From Bacillota bacterium (GTDB lineage: Bacteria > Bacillota > Clostridia > Lachnospirales > Lachnospiraceae), in contig JAEYGZ010000040.1 of NCBI GenBank assembly GCA_023409535.1, positions 1 to 64,000 of the forward strand: a DNA stretch of 64,000 bases. The letters run 5' to 3'. Position numbers and translations under genes: made by a program. Under the pieces are notes generated by a model, which was not told where the DNA came from, made no database searches, and saw only the letters and a program-made list of their open reading frames with translations. Each line of letters starts with the position of its first letter. The first letter of the stretch is position 1. Positions 43,689-51,455 of the stretch are shown here, one piece after another.

Positions 43689-43930
43689 TATTTCGTCCTG
43701 ATATTAATCAGAGAAATCATCGCACTAAATCTGTTCATATTCATGAGGAAGGTTTAATCGGCATTTTCTTATCTCCTCAAGACATTGCGAAAGCATTTAT
43801 TTTTTGCAGAAGTAATAAGATGATAACTATTGTATATGTTGTCGGAGAGCAAGAGGATTTATATGATGATCATATGAATCGAGATAATTTTATTGTACTT
43901 CAAACTATTTATAATATACTTGGCTCTTGA
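43667..43930 (+). pseudogene. Mosaic remnant: epimerase-like fragment joined to P-loop kinase fragment
   Basis: The 87-codon frame first resembles the C-terminal part of an NAD-dependent epimerase (NHRTKSVHIHEE, then LSPQDIAKAFIFC) and then runs through IVYVVGE into EDLYDDHMNRDNFIVLQT, which matches the kinase at 34594 (DLYDDMNQDNFIKLHT) also at the DNA level. The 20 nt coding IVYVVGE are identical to a stretch in the AadE-like gene at 33635. It has no ribosome binding site and no complete domain. The rest of 43523-43983 holds only the hairpin at 43640 and AT-rich DNA. Confidence 0.5.
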
Positions 43931-44013
43931 TTATAGAAATATTATGTAATTCGGTGTAGTATTATTTTCAAGATTAATAAAAAACAGGAATTTATACAGT
44001 GGAAGGAAAAACA

Positions 44014-44535
44014 ATGAGGATTGAAAAAGGATGTCTTAATGATATAGATGAATTGGAATGTCTATACAATGATTTAAATGATCACCTTGAAGCACATATT
44101 AATTTTCCGGGTTGGAAAAAGGGGGTATATCCTGTTAGAGAAACTGCTCTAAAAGGTCTTAAAGAAGGTGATTTATTTGTGGTTAAAAATGACAAACATA
44201 TTGTAGGCAGTTTAATTCTAAGGCACGAGCCAGAGTTGGCTTATTCGGGGGCTGATTGGAAAATAGAGTTAGAAGATAAAGATATTTTTGTTGTATATAC
44301 ATTTGCTGTACACCCTCTTTATTTAAAACAGGGAGTAGGAAAAGCACTGATGGATTTTGTTATTCAATACAGCAAAGACATGAATATAAAAGCAGTTCGC
44401 CTGGATGTGTATGAAAAAAATACACCTGCAATTTGTCTTTATAAAAAATATGGGTTTCAATATATTGATACGGTGGATTTAGGTTATAGTGATTATGGTT
44501 TGGATAAATTTGAACTTTATCAAAAGCTTTTATAA
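44014..44535 (+). CDS. GNAT-family N-acetyltransferase
   Basis: 173 residues. The acetyl-CoA loop is VYTFAVHPLYLKQGVGKALMDF near residue 105 (Q-x-x-G-x-G/A pattern), followed by AVRLDVYEKNTPAICLYKKYGF, the usual final strand and helix. The substrate cannot be told. ATG 44014 is preferred over GTG 43999 because GGAAGG is 7 nt upstream. It is a single gene with AT-rich DNA on both sides. Confidence 0.9.
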   Translation: MRIEKGCLNDIDELECLYNDLNDHLEAHINFPGWKKGVYPVRETALKGLKEGDLFVVKNDKHIVGSLILRHEPELAYSGADWKIELEDKDIFVVYTFAVHPLYLKQGVGKALMDFVIQYSKDMNIKAVRLDVYEKNTPAICLYKKYGFQYIDTVDLGYSDYGLDKFELYQKLL

Positions 44536-44704
44536 ATTCTTATTGATAAAAATAATGATTATAAAAATATTAATATTTTCTAATATTGATATTCTAGTAA
44601 ATTAATAACTATATCAGCAGCATAGAAGTGTAATCTATAATGATGTCTCAGAGATTGCAAGGATAAAGTCATTGTTTCAAAAGGAGGTTAACAAAGAAGA
44701 ATAT

Positions 44705-45673
44705 ATGAGTGCGTTAAAAAGAAAGTTGATTAATAGTTTGACTTGTATTTTTATATGTAGTATGGGTCTGCTTTTATTTACTGCTTGTAAAACAAATAGT
44801 CAAACCGAAGATTCTTCTAAGCAACCGGAAATCTCAGTGGCGGCACAGGACCGGCCAATTCCAAGTCCAGAAAATGTTAATGATATCGAGCTGCCTGATG
44901 CAAATGCAACTGAAATCCCCGTTGTATCACTAATAACTGCTGATGGACAAACGATAGCTGAAAGGTTCGATGTTCCTCAGGGATTTACGAGGGTGGACTC
45001 AGAAGAGGAATCTTTTGCATACTATCTTCAGAATTTGCCTTTAAAGCCAGATGGTACTAAGGTAAAATATTATGATGGCAGAGAAAAACTTCGAGATGTT
45101 TATTTGGCGGTAGTGGATTTTAGCTTAGGCGAAAGAGACTTGCAGCAGTGTGCCGATGCAGTCATACGGTTAAGAGCTGAGTATTTATATGATATGAAAC
45201 GATATGATGAAATTCATTTTAACTTTGTAAGCGGCTTTAATGCTGCATTTTCAAAATGGGCTGATGGTAACGGCATATCTGTTGACGGAAATAATGTTTC
45301 ATGGTATAGGAACAGTAATAACAACAGTTCGTACGAGAGCTTTCAAAAATATCTTGACATCGTCTATGCCTATGCATCCACTTTGTCTTTGGATAAGGAA
45401 TTAATATCGAAGCCGTTAACGGATTTGGCCATAGGCGATGTTTTTATACAGGGTGGCTCTCCGGGTCATAGCGTTATTGTTGTTGACATGGCGGTGAATG
45501 AAAATACCGGTGAAAAAATCTTTATGCTGGCCCAAAGTTATATGCCTGCGCAAGACATTCAGATTTTAAAGGGTGACATTGAAAGTTCTCCTTGGTTTTC
45601 TGCAAGCATTGAAGATATACTGGAATCACCCGAGTGGACATTCAAGGTTTCCGACTTAAAAACTTGGGAATAG
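44705..45673 (+). CDS. DUF4846 lipoprotein
   Basis: 322 residues. The signal peptide ends in LFTAC, a lipobox, so the mature protein is anchored outside the membrane. The domain (residues 80-320) matches DUF4846: DGQTIAERFDVPQGFTRV, then FAYYLQNLPLKPDG, VKYYDG and GDVFIQGGSPGHSVIVVD, a segment with a possible catalytic His. Its function is unknown. AAGGAGG at 44681-44687 is 17 nt from the ATG, unusually far; no other in-frame start lies between except TTG 44672, which precedes it. Confidence 0.8.
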   Translation: MSALKRKLINSLTCIFICSMGLLLFTACKTNSQTEDSSKQPEISVAAQDRPIPSPENVNDIELPDANATEIPVVSLITADGQTIAERFDVPQGFTRVDSEEESFAYYLQNLPLKPDGTKVKYYDGREKLRDVYLAVVDFSLGERDLQQCADAVIRLRAEYLYDMKRYDEIHFNFVSGFNAAFSKWADGNGISVDGNNVSWYRNSNNNSSYESFQKYLDIVYAYASTLSLDKELISKPLTDLAIGDVFIQGGSPGHSVIVVDMAVNENTGEKIFMLAQSYMPAQDIQILKGDIESSPWFSASIEDILESPEWTFKVSDLKTWE

Positions 45674-45941
45674 AGAATGAGAAAAGTGGGCTTTGAAGCC
45701 ATGTATGAATTGATACACAGTCGGAATAAATGTCACGATTTACTAAAAAATAGATCTCAGGGCGTTTTTTAAGAGGATATTTTTCCTCCAAGAGGTTAAC
45801 AGAATCAAATGTCTTCTTTTTTGACTACTCAAGGCATATAAAGCAGTGATATTGATGTATCTGGTGACAACAGTCACGCTATGGAACATATCAGTTATTT
45901 TATTCGTCTAATCATAAACCAATAAGGAAAGGGGAGTTTTT

Positions 45942-46229
45942 ATGAATTTTGGTTTCATATTGATTTTAATATCCATAGCAACGATTATAATAACTTTCAT
46001 ATTAAATCTATTGTTTAAAAAAATAAGATATGTGAAATATATACCGGCAATTGTATTGTTTCCTTTTATGATATACAATTTTATTACCATGTATAGTGTA
46101 ACAAGCGAGAGCTTTGAGTCATTGGGCAGATTTGTAATGGGGATCTTATTGCTAGCTGCGTGCGCAAGTTCTCTTATTGCTTCGATCACTTTTGATATTA
46201 CTCATAGGATTATCGGTCGAAAGAAATAA
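45942..46229 (+). CDS. Small membrane protein of unknown function
   Basis: 95 residues with three predicted membrane segments (about 2-24, 35-52 and 65-85) and basic ends. No family is recognised. AAAGGGGAG lies before the ATG, which supports translation. The 268 bp upstream hold no gene, only a small GTGAC/GTCAC repeat. Confidence 0.6.
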   Translation: MNFGFILILISIATIIITFILNLLFKKIRYVKYIPAIVLFPFMIYNFITMYSVTSESFESLGRFVMGILLLAACASSLIASITFDITHRIIGRKK

Positions 46230-46288
46230 AGTTATACATTTTCTCCGATAATAATATGATGTGTCAGCGCATAAGAAAATATTAATCG

Positions 46289-46498
46289 ATGCTGGACATA
46301 TTTGCCAGAACCTTTATTTGGCCGGTGTATCTCTGGATATGGGCGTTTGTGATATTGGCATATATGATTCAGGAGGCGATTGATAAACTCGTGCAATTAG
46401 ATAGGGATGAAGAATTAATTATATACTTAGCAACCGTTGGTAAAAGAAAAGTAAATAGTGACGCTCATTTGATATTATATCATAAAGTAGAGTTCTGA
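46289..46498 (+). pseudogene. C-terminal relic of a nitroreductase-like gene
   Basis: The last 30 codons read EAIDKLVQLDRDEELIIYLA then TVGKRK, the characteristic end of nitroreductase/SagB-type flavoproteins. The first 25 codons (LDIFARTFIWPVYLW) are not a proper domain and there is no ribosome binding site. The catalytic body is absent. Confidence 0.45.
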
Positions 46499-46558
46499 AC
46501 TATGGCGAACTTATGATACCGTAACGATAAATGTTATAAAATATAATGGAAGTGAACA

Positions 46559-47137
46559 ATGATGATATTCGAAAAAATCAAACAAGAAATTATGGCTGAC
46601 CCGATGAATGAATCCTATACAAAAATGGGAATCCCGCCATTATTTAAAGCTTCTGTAGATGCTCGCATTGCCATAGTTGGACAAGCGCCGGGACGTAAGG
46701 CGGAAGCAACCAGGTTGTTTTGGAATGATTTAAGCGGTGACCGATTAAGAGAGTGGATGGGAGTATCTCGCGAGACATTTTATAATACGAGTCGCATCGC
46801 TCATTTGCCTATGGATTTCTATTATCCGGGAAAAGCGAAAACCGGTGATGCCCCGCCTAGAAAAGGCTTTGCAGAAAAATGGCATCCACGTTTACTGGAT
46901 GAGATGCCAAATATTGAAATCATAATTCTAATCGGCAGCTATGCACAGAAATATTATTTAAATAAAAGATGTGAGAAAAGTTTAACTGAAACAGTGAGAA
47001 ATTTTCAAAAATATTTGCCGGAACATTTTCCATTGGTTCATCCTTCTCCTTTAAATCTTGGCTGGTTGAAACAAAATCCATGGTTTGAAAATGATGTTTT
47101 ACCTGTTTTAAAAGAAATTGTAGATAAGAACTTATAA
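46559..47137 (+). CDS. Uracil-DNA glycosylase family protein
   Basis: 192 residues of the UDG superfamily fold. The first motif is IAIVGQAPGRKAEATRLFWND near residue 37, and the last is LVHPSPLN near residue 162, which contains the His-x-x-x-Asn type ending. EIIILIGSYAQKYYL is the central strand. These proteins of about 190 residues are diverged from Ung and usually annotated only as UDG-family; repair activity is not assured. It starts at ATG 46559 or 46562 after GGAAGTGA. Confidence 0.8.
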   Translation: MMIFEKIKQEIMADPMNESYTKMGIPPLFKASVDARIAIVGQAPGRKAEATRLFWNDLSGDRLREWMGVSRETFYNTSRIAHLPMDFYYPGKAKTGDAPPRKGFAEKWHPRLLDEMPNIEIIILIGSYAQKYYLNKRCEKSLTETVRNFQKYLPEHFPLVHPSPLNLGWLKQNPWFENDVLPVLKEIVDKNL

Positions 47138-47371
47138 GGAAGCATTAACTGATTTAATGGCAAGTACCAATGACATCAATTCCATCAACTCGAGCCGGGT
47201 TGAAACTTGTGCCGGATTATATCGTTAAATAATGGGGTGATTCATTGAGAAGACATCTGCACATATATTCATGCGGATTGAGAACCTGGGAATGAAAACT
47301 ATCATGTCCTTTTTTATTCAAAAATCCATTAGGTATTCATTTTATATAGATGCCGGAAAGCCGGATTAGAC

Positions 47372-47458
47372 AAAGATTTAAAGAAAGCAGCAAAAGGAAA
47401 AATTGATATTATTATAGAAAAATCCATCAGTATATACAGTGAAAGCAGTAAGAGATAA
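47372..47458 (+). pseudogene. Possible fragment of a large serine recombinase gene
   Basis: The frame reads KDLKKAAKGKIDIIIEKSIS, resembling the catalytic-domain segment of serine recombinases (A-x-x-G-KID-II-TKSISR). It ends at TAA after a further nine codons. Nothing else of a recombinase is visible. The surrounding 47138-47588 has no other gene; a TATAAT at 47552 may be the -10 box of the SWIM gene. Confidence 0.3.
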
Positions 47459-47588
47459 AGTTGATAAAATCCATGTTTTTTGATATTTTTGTTCCGATTT
47501 ACTACAAAGATATCAAAAAAGAAAAGGTTATTTTGAGGTAATTACTTGTGGTATAATAGGTATAAAAAGCTCGGAGCTGCTTGTTAGA

Positions 47589-48023
47589 ATGAGTATTTTA
47601 TCGATTGCCAGTAATGCCTCTGCATGGAGAGGCTATGAATACTTTGAAGGGAAAAGGGTTATCTCTTGGAAACAAAAAGATGAATATGAATTTGAGGGAG
47701 AGGTTGCCGGTAGCGAGAAAGAACCATACCATGTGGTGATTGATACGGAACACCCTAAAAAGTCCATATGCAATTGTCCGCATGCCGAAGGGAAAAAAAT
47801 AGTATGTAAGCACAAAATCGCCCTGTTTTTCACAGTTTTTCCGAAAGAGGCAGACAGGTATATCGCTGAAATTGAAGAATATGAGAGAGAAGAGGAGGAG
47901 CGGGAACAAGAACGCTACGATCAGATCGTCAAATATGTAAAGAGTCTATCAAAGGAAGAACTGAGGATTGCATTGATTAATGCGCTGGTTGAAGCGGAAG
48001 AAGGAGACCGCTATCGTTATTAA
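47589..48023 (+). CDS. SWIM zinc-finger protein
   Basis: 144 residues. The SWIM motif C-x-C-x9-C-x-H is complete: Cys61, Cys63, Cys73 and His75 in CNCPHAEGKKIVCKH. SWIM domains bind DNA or protein. A highly charged helix rich in Glu, Arg and Tyr follows (residues 92-125), probably a coiled coil. It stands alone, without the SNF2 helicase or VWA genes with which SWIM proteins are often linked. Confidence 0.85.
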   Translation: MSILSIASNASAWRGYEYFEGKRVISWKQKDEYEFEGEVAGSEKEPYHVVIDTEHPKKSICNCPHAEGKKIVCKHKIALFFTVFPKEADRYIAEIEEYEREEEEREQERYDQIVKYVKSLSKEELRIALINALVEAEEGDRYRY

Positions 48024-48134
48024 TGGAACAGATTTCCGTATATTCTTAGCGGTAATCTATGGGGAGTTTGCGGGCTGCATTTTGCCTGTTCTGATTTGCT
48101 TACTTATTATTCTGATAGAAGAAGGTGGCGTAAA

Positions 48135-48814
48135 GTGTTGAAAAGGTATCATACAAGTGACCTGATAAAATTTTTTGGAGTGCCAAGGGATACATTACGT
48201 TTTTATGAAGAAAAGGGCTTATTAAATCCTGTAAAGAATAGTGAAAATAATTACAGAAATTATGATATGTTTGATATATACAACCTAATGATCGTTGATT
48301 TTCATAAAAAGCGAGGGATGACAATTAATCAGATTTAGGATTTATTAAAGGAAAGTGATGTACAGGATATCCAAATCCTTTTGGAAAGCAAAAAAATGAA
48401 CTTGTAAAAATGATATATGATGTACAGTGCATGTTGAAAAGAATTGAGGAAACACAAGAATTCAGCAGAAATCTTGAAAGTAATGTGGAACGTTATTTCG
48501 CGTCTTTGGCAAAACAGCTTAATTATAATTATTTGGGAACTATTTGCAAAGGAGAAGCTGCCGCAATCTATATGTTCCCCAATATGTTCAAAAAGGTTTT
48601 AAAGAAAATTAATAACTTAGGCAGAATATATGAACAAACACATGCCTTTAATCCAAAGATAGCTGAAGAATTAGGGAAACCATATAAATTATCAAAGTTC
48701 CAGACCTGTGTATTTCAGCTTTTCTGTGCTATAGGGCTTAATAATCTGGGCTGGCACAGGGCTTTAAAAAAGAATAATGCATTTGATAAACGGTTAGAAA
48801 GACCATTTTTATAA
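48135..48814 (+). pseudogene. Broken MerR-family regulator gene
   Basis: From GTG 48135 the frame gives a MerR HTH (YHTSDLIKFFGVPRDTLRFY, then EEKGLLNP and NYRNYDMFDIYNLM) but meets TAG at 48336-48338. Beyond it the same frame continues (DLLKESDVQDIQILLESKK) to an A7 run near 48390, after which the family-like reading moves to another frame (NELVKMIYDVQCMLKRIEET) and runs to 48814. One nonsense codon plus one homopolymer frameshift have disabled it. The C-terminal half is an unrecognised ligand domain. Confidence 0.7.
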
Positions 48815-48846
48815 TGATCAAAATAGAATCACTATGACGTCAAGGG

Positions 48847-48874
48847 GATGCCGGCTTCAAACGGCATCTTTTTT
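48847..48874 (+). terminator. Terminator upstream of the chemoreceptor gene
   Basis: GATGCCG (48847-48853) pairs with CGGCATC (48862-48868), followed by TTTTTT. The rest of 48875-49114 is AT-rich and contains the promoter candidate at 48997; I see no gene. Confidence 0.7.
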
Positions 48875-48996
48875 GCGTCCTCAAGACCTGTTGAAATGAT
48901 GATAACGATGACGAAATATGGTTCGGAAGGCAAAAAGTGCTTTATCTAGATTTGATTGGAAGTTTCAAAATTAAACAAAAATGTCTGCTTATTGTC

Positions 48997-49025
48997 TTGG
49001 AGCATATTTGAGCTGATAGTATGAT
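48997..49025 (+). promoter_or_regulatory. Predicted promoter of the chemoreceptor gene
   Basis: TTGGAG and TATGAT are 17 nt apart, about 85 nt before the ATG. Confidence 0.4.
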
Positions 49026-49114
49026 TGATTTGTCAAATTGATCACATGGATTGCAGCAACAATATTATTTCAAGAATATTTCTGAAAGAATTAGGAATAA
49101 AGGGGATATGAATA

Positions 49115-51268
49115 ATGAATAAAAATGGCATTAAACTAAAAATCATAGCAGTAATCATTGGATGCTTATTAATCGATAATTTTTTGATTGCTAAATTATT
49201 CAAATCAAGTATTGTGTTAGCAGGCTTGCTTCTAATGTTACTAGTTTTTGCAGTATGGCTGTTTCTACGCTCTGTTTTTCATCCGATTTCTGATATTATG
49301 GCTCAATTGAACCGTTTAAAGAGCGGTGATCTCACCGTAGGTATGGAAAAATACAAAAAAGATGAATTTGGGTTATTAGCCCTAGAATTAAGTAACGCCG
49401 TCCAATATTTGCAGGAATCAATTGGCAAGATGAGTGCAGATTTTGAGAATATTTCAAATGCTGTAATAGTTCTGGCAAATGAAACTTATGAAGGGAACAA
49501 GAGTCTTGAGATAATTTCCCGCACAACAAATGAAATTGCCCAGGGATCACAGTCAATCGGTGAGATGGCCTCAGAAGCTGCCGTCCGTACAAGTAAAGTC
49601 AGTTTATTATCACATTCGACAAATACACAGATCGGAAATCTAATAGAAAATTCAAAGGCTATCAACAATGCTGCCAGAAACGGACAGGCGATTATTAACG
49701 AGACTACAACTGCGATTGATAATATAGCCGAAACAGCCAACGAAAATGGAAAGTTGACGAGGCAGTTAGCTTCGAGATCACAGCAAATATGCAAAATTGT
49801 AGCAATGATTGATCAGATTGCCGGGCAAACTAATCTGCTTGCGTTGAATGCAGCGATTGAAGCAGCCCGGGCAAATGAGCATGGACGTGGTTTTTCCGTA
49901 GTTGCAGATGAGGTTCGCAAGCTTGCAGAACAGTCCCAGAATGCAGCAAAACAAATCTCTGCTATAATTAATGAGATGGTAAATAGTATTGATATCGTGG
50001 TTCATTTATCGGAAAACAATGCCAAATCCGCCCTTTTAGGGAAAGAAAACATGCATCAGGCTTTATCAGGCTTTCACGAAATAATGAGGCAGATTGAGAT
50101 TACGCATGAAAGTGTAAATGAAGTTTCTGCCTTAGCGATGGAAACGTCGTCTCATGCAACCGCCCTTTTGGATGATGTACACGGAGTAGCTTCGGTATCA
50201 GAGGAAGAAGCAGCAGCCACACAAACAGTTGCCGCCAGTGCGATGGAGGTGAATCAGTTAGTAGACGGCATCACGAAAGATGCTAAGAAGTTATCCGGAT
50301 CGGTAGGAGGATTACAGGATAGCATAATTCAGAAATTCAAACTTCAAAATAAAAAAATTATTCGTTCCGCTCTTGTTCTCTCAGATCAAACTGCAGCATA
50401 TGCAGGCTTGAAGAAGTTCTCGGAAGAATTAGAGAGCACAACTTCTGGACATTATGAACTTAAAATTTTCCATAGCGAGCAGTTAGGAAATGCATCACAG
50501 CTTCTCGAAAAAGTGATGAATGGAGAATTGGATATTGTTTATACCGGCACGCACCAGGTGGCAGTTATAGTAAAAGAACTTGCGATACTGGATTTGCCAT
50601 TTTTGTTTCGCGATGAGCAAATGGTTGATAAAATATTACACGGTACCATTGGGAGAAAAGTTCTTAACATAATTGATAATTATGGATTTCATGGTTTAAC
50701 TTTTGCGGAGGAAGGATTTCGTGATATAACCAATTCTAAACATGAAATTAAGAAATTTGAAGACTTCCGGAATATAAAAATCCGTGTTGCTAATCAGGAA
50801 CTACATAAAAATATTATTAAATATTTAGGCGCTGAGCCGGTGACTCTTAATTTTAATGATACATATCAGGCTTTAAGGGATAAAAGGATTGATGGACAGG
50901 ATATGCCGCTGGTGACGGCACAAGGCAACCACATACTTGATGTCCAGAAATATCTGACTCTGACACATCATTCTTATGCTTCATCGATTATGCTTTGTTC
51001 TAAGAAGCTATGGCAGGGACTGCCAAAGGAAGAAAAACAGCTGTTCGAGCAAATTGCTCATGAGAGTGCCAGGGTCATTTCTGAATATACGCGTAATAAA
51101 ACAAAAGAAATACAATCAAAGCTTACTAATAATGGATTATTAATTACTAAGCTACCAGAGAATGAATTATTAAAAATGAGGGAAGCAGTTCAGCCAATTT
51201 ATGGTCCGTTTAAAGTAAATTCAGATTTAAATGTACTCTTAAATGAAATGAAAGCATTGTCTGAATAA
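49115..51268 (+). CDS. Methyl-accepting chemotaxis protein fused to a TRAP-type (DctP) solute-binding domain
   Basis: 717 residues. Two closely spaced membrane segments (about 7-28 and 31-53) leave almost no extracellular loop. HAMP-like residues 54-105 follow, then the MCP signalling domain with its tip at 234-274 (QIAGQTNLLALNAAIEAARA, then GRGFSVVADEVRKLAEQS). Residues 415-700 form a DctP/TRAP solute-binding domain: LGNASQLLEKVMNGELDIVY, LPFLFRD, FEDFRNIKIRVAN with the carboxylate-binding Arg557, and DTYQALRDKRIDGQDMPL. With this topology the binding domain is cytoplasmic. It would report an internal organic acid to CheA/CheW. The gene is monocistronic, with terminators on both sides. Confidence 0.88.
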   Translation: MNKNGIKLKIIAVIIGCLLIDNFLIAKLFKSSIVLAGLLLMLLVFAVWLFLRSVFHPISDIMAQLNRLKSGDLTVGMEKYKKDEFGLLALELSNAVQYLQESIGKMSADFENISNAVIVLANETYEGNKSLEIISRTTNEIAQGSQSIGEMASEAAVRTSKVSLLSHSTNTQIGNLIENSKAINNAARNGQAIINETTTAIDNIAETANENGKLTRQLASRSQQICKIVAMIDQIAGQTNLLALNAAIEAARANEHGRGFSVVADEVRKLAEQSQNAAKQISAIINEMVNSIDIVVHLSENNAKSALLGKENMHQALSGFHEIMRQIEITHESVNEVSALAMETSSHATALLDDVHGVASVSEEEAAATQTVAASAMEVNQLVDGITKDAKKLSGSVGGLQDSIIQKFKLQNKKIIRSALVLSDQTAAYAGLKKFSEELESTTSGHYELKIFHSEQLGNASQLLEKVMNGELDIVYTGTHQVAVIVKELAILDLPFLFRDEQMVDKILHGTIGRKVLNIIDNYGFHGLTFAEEGFRDITNSKHEIKKFEDFRNIKIRVANQELHKNIIKYLGAEPVTLNFNDTYQALRDKRIDGQDMPLVTAQGNHILDVQKYLTLTHHSYASSIMLCSKKLWQGLPKEEKQLFEQIAHESARVISEYTRNKTKEIQSKLTNNGLLITKLPENELLKMREAVQPIYGPFKVNSDLNVLLNEMKALSE

Positions 51269-51273
51269 AAGTG

Positions 51274-51312
51274 TAAACTGCCATTAGGTATACCTGATGG
51301 CAGTTTATTTGT
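51274..51312 (+). terminator. Terminator of the chemoreceptor gene
   Basis: 51274-51290 pairs with 51291-51307, a 17-bp potential stem with one G-U pair (TAAACTGCCAT against ATGGCAGTTTA), followed by TTTG. Confidence 0.7.
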
Positions 51313-51455
51313 AATAGCGCATTTCAATCGTGAAATTGAAAAAATCAAAAAAGTTGTTAATAGAGTAAGATTTATGGAATACAAAATTCGTGATTACAGA
51401 AGATATATTTTTTTTATAATTGAAAGTAGTTATTCACAAAATATAAAAGTAATTG

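Noticed and set aside
51274..51455. Possible small gene between chemoreceptor and PrpR-type gene
   Set aside because: The stretch is a terminator followed by AT-rich DNA with no start signal.
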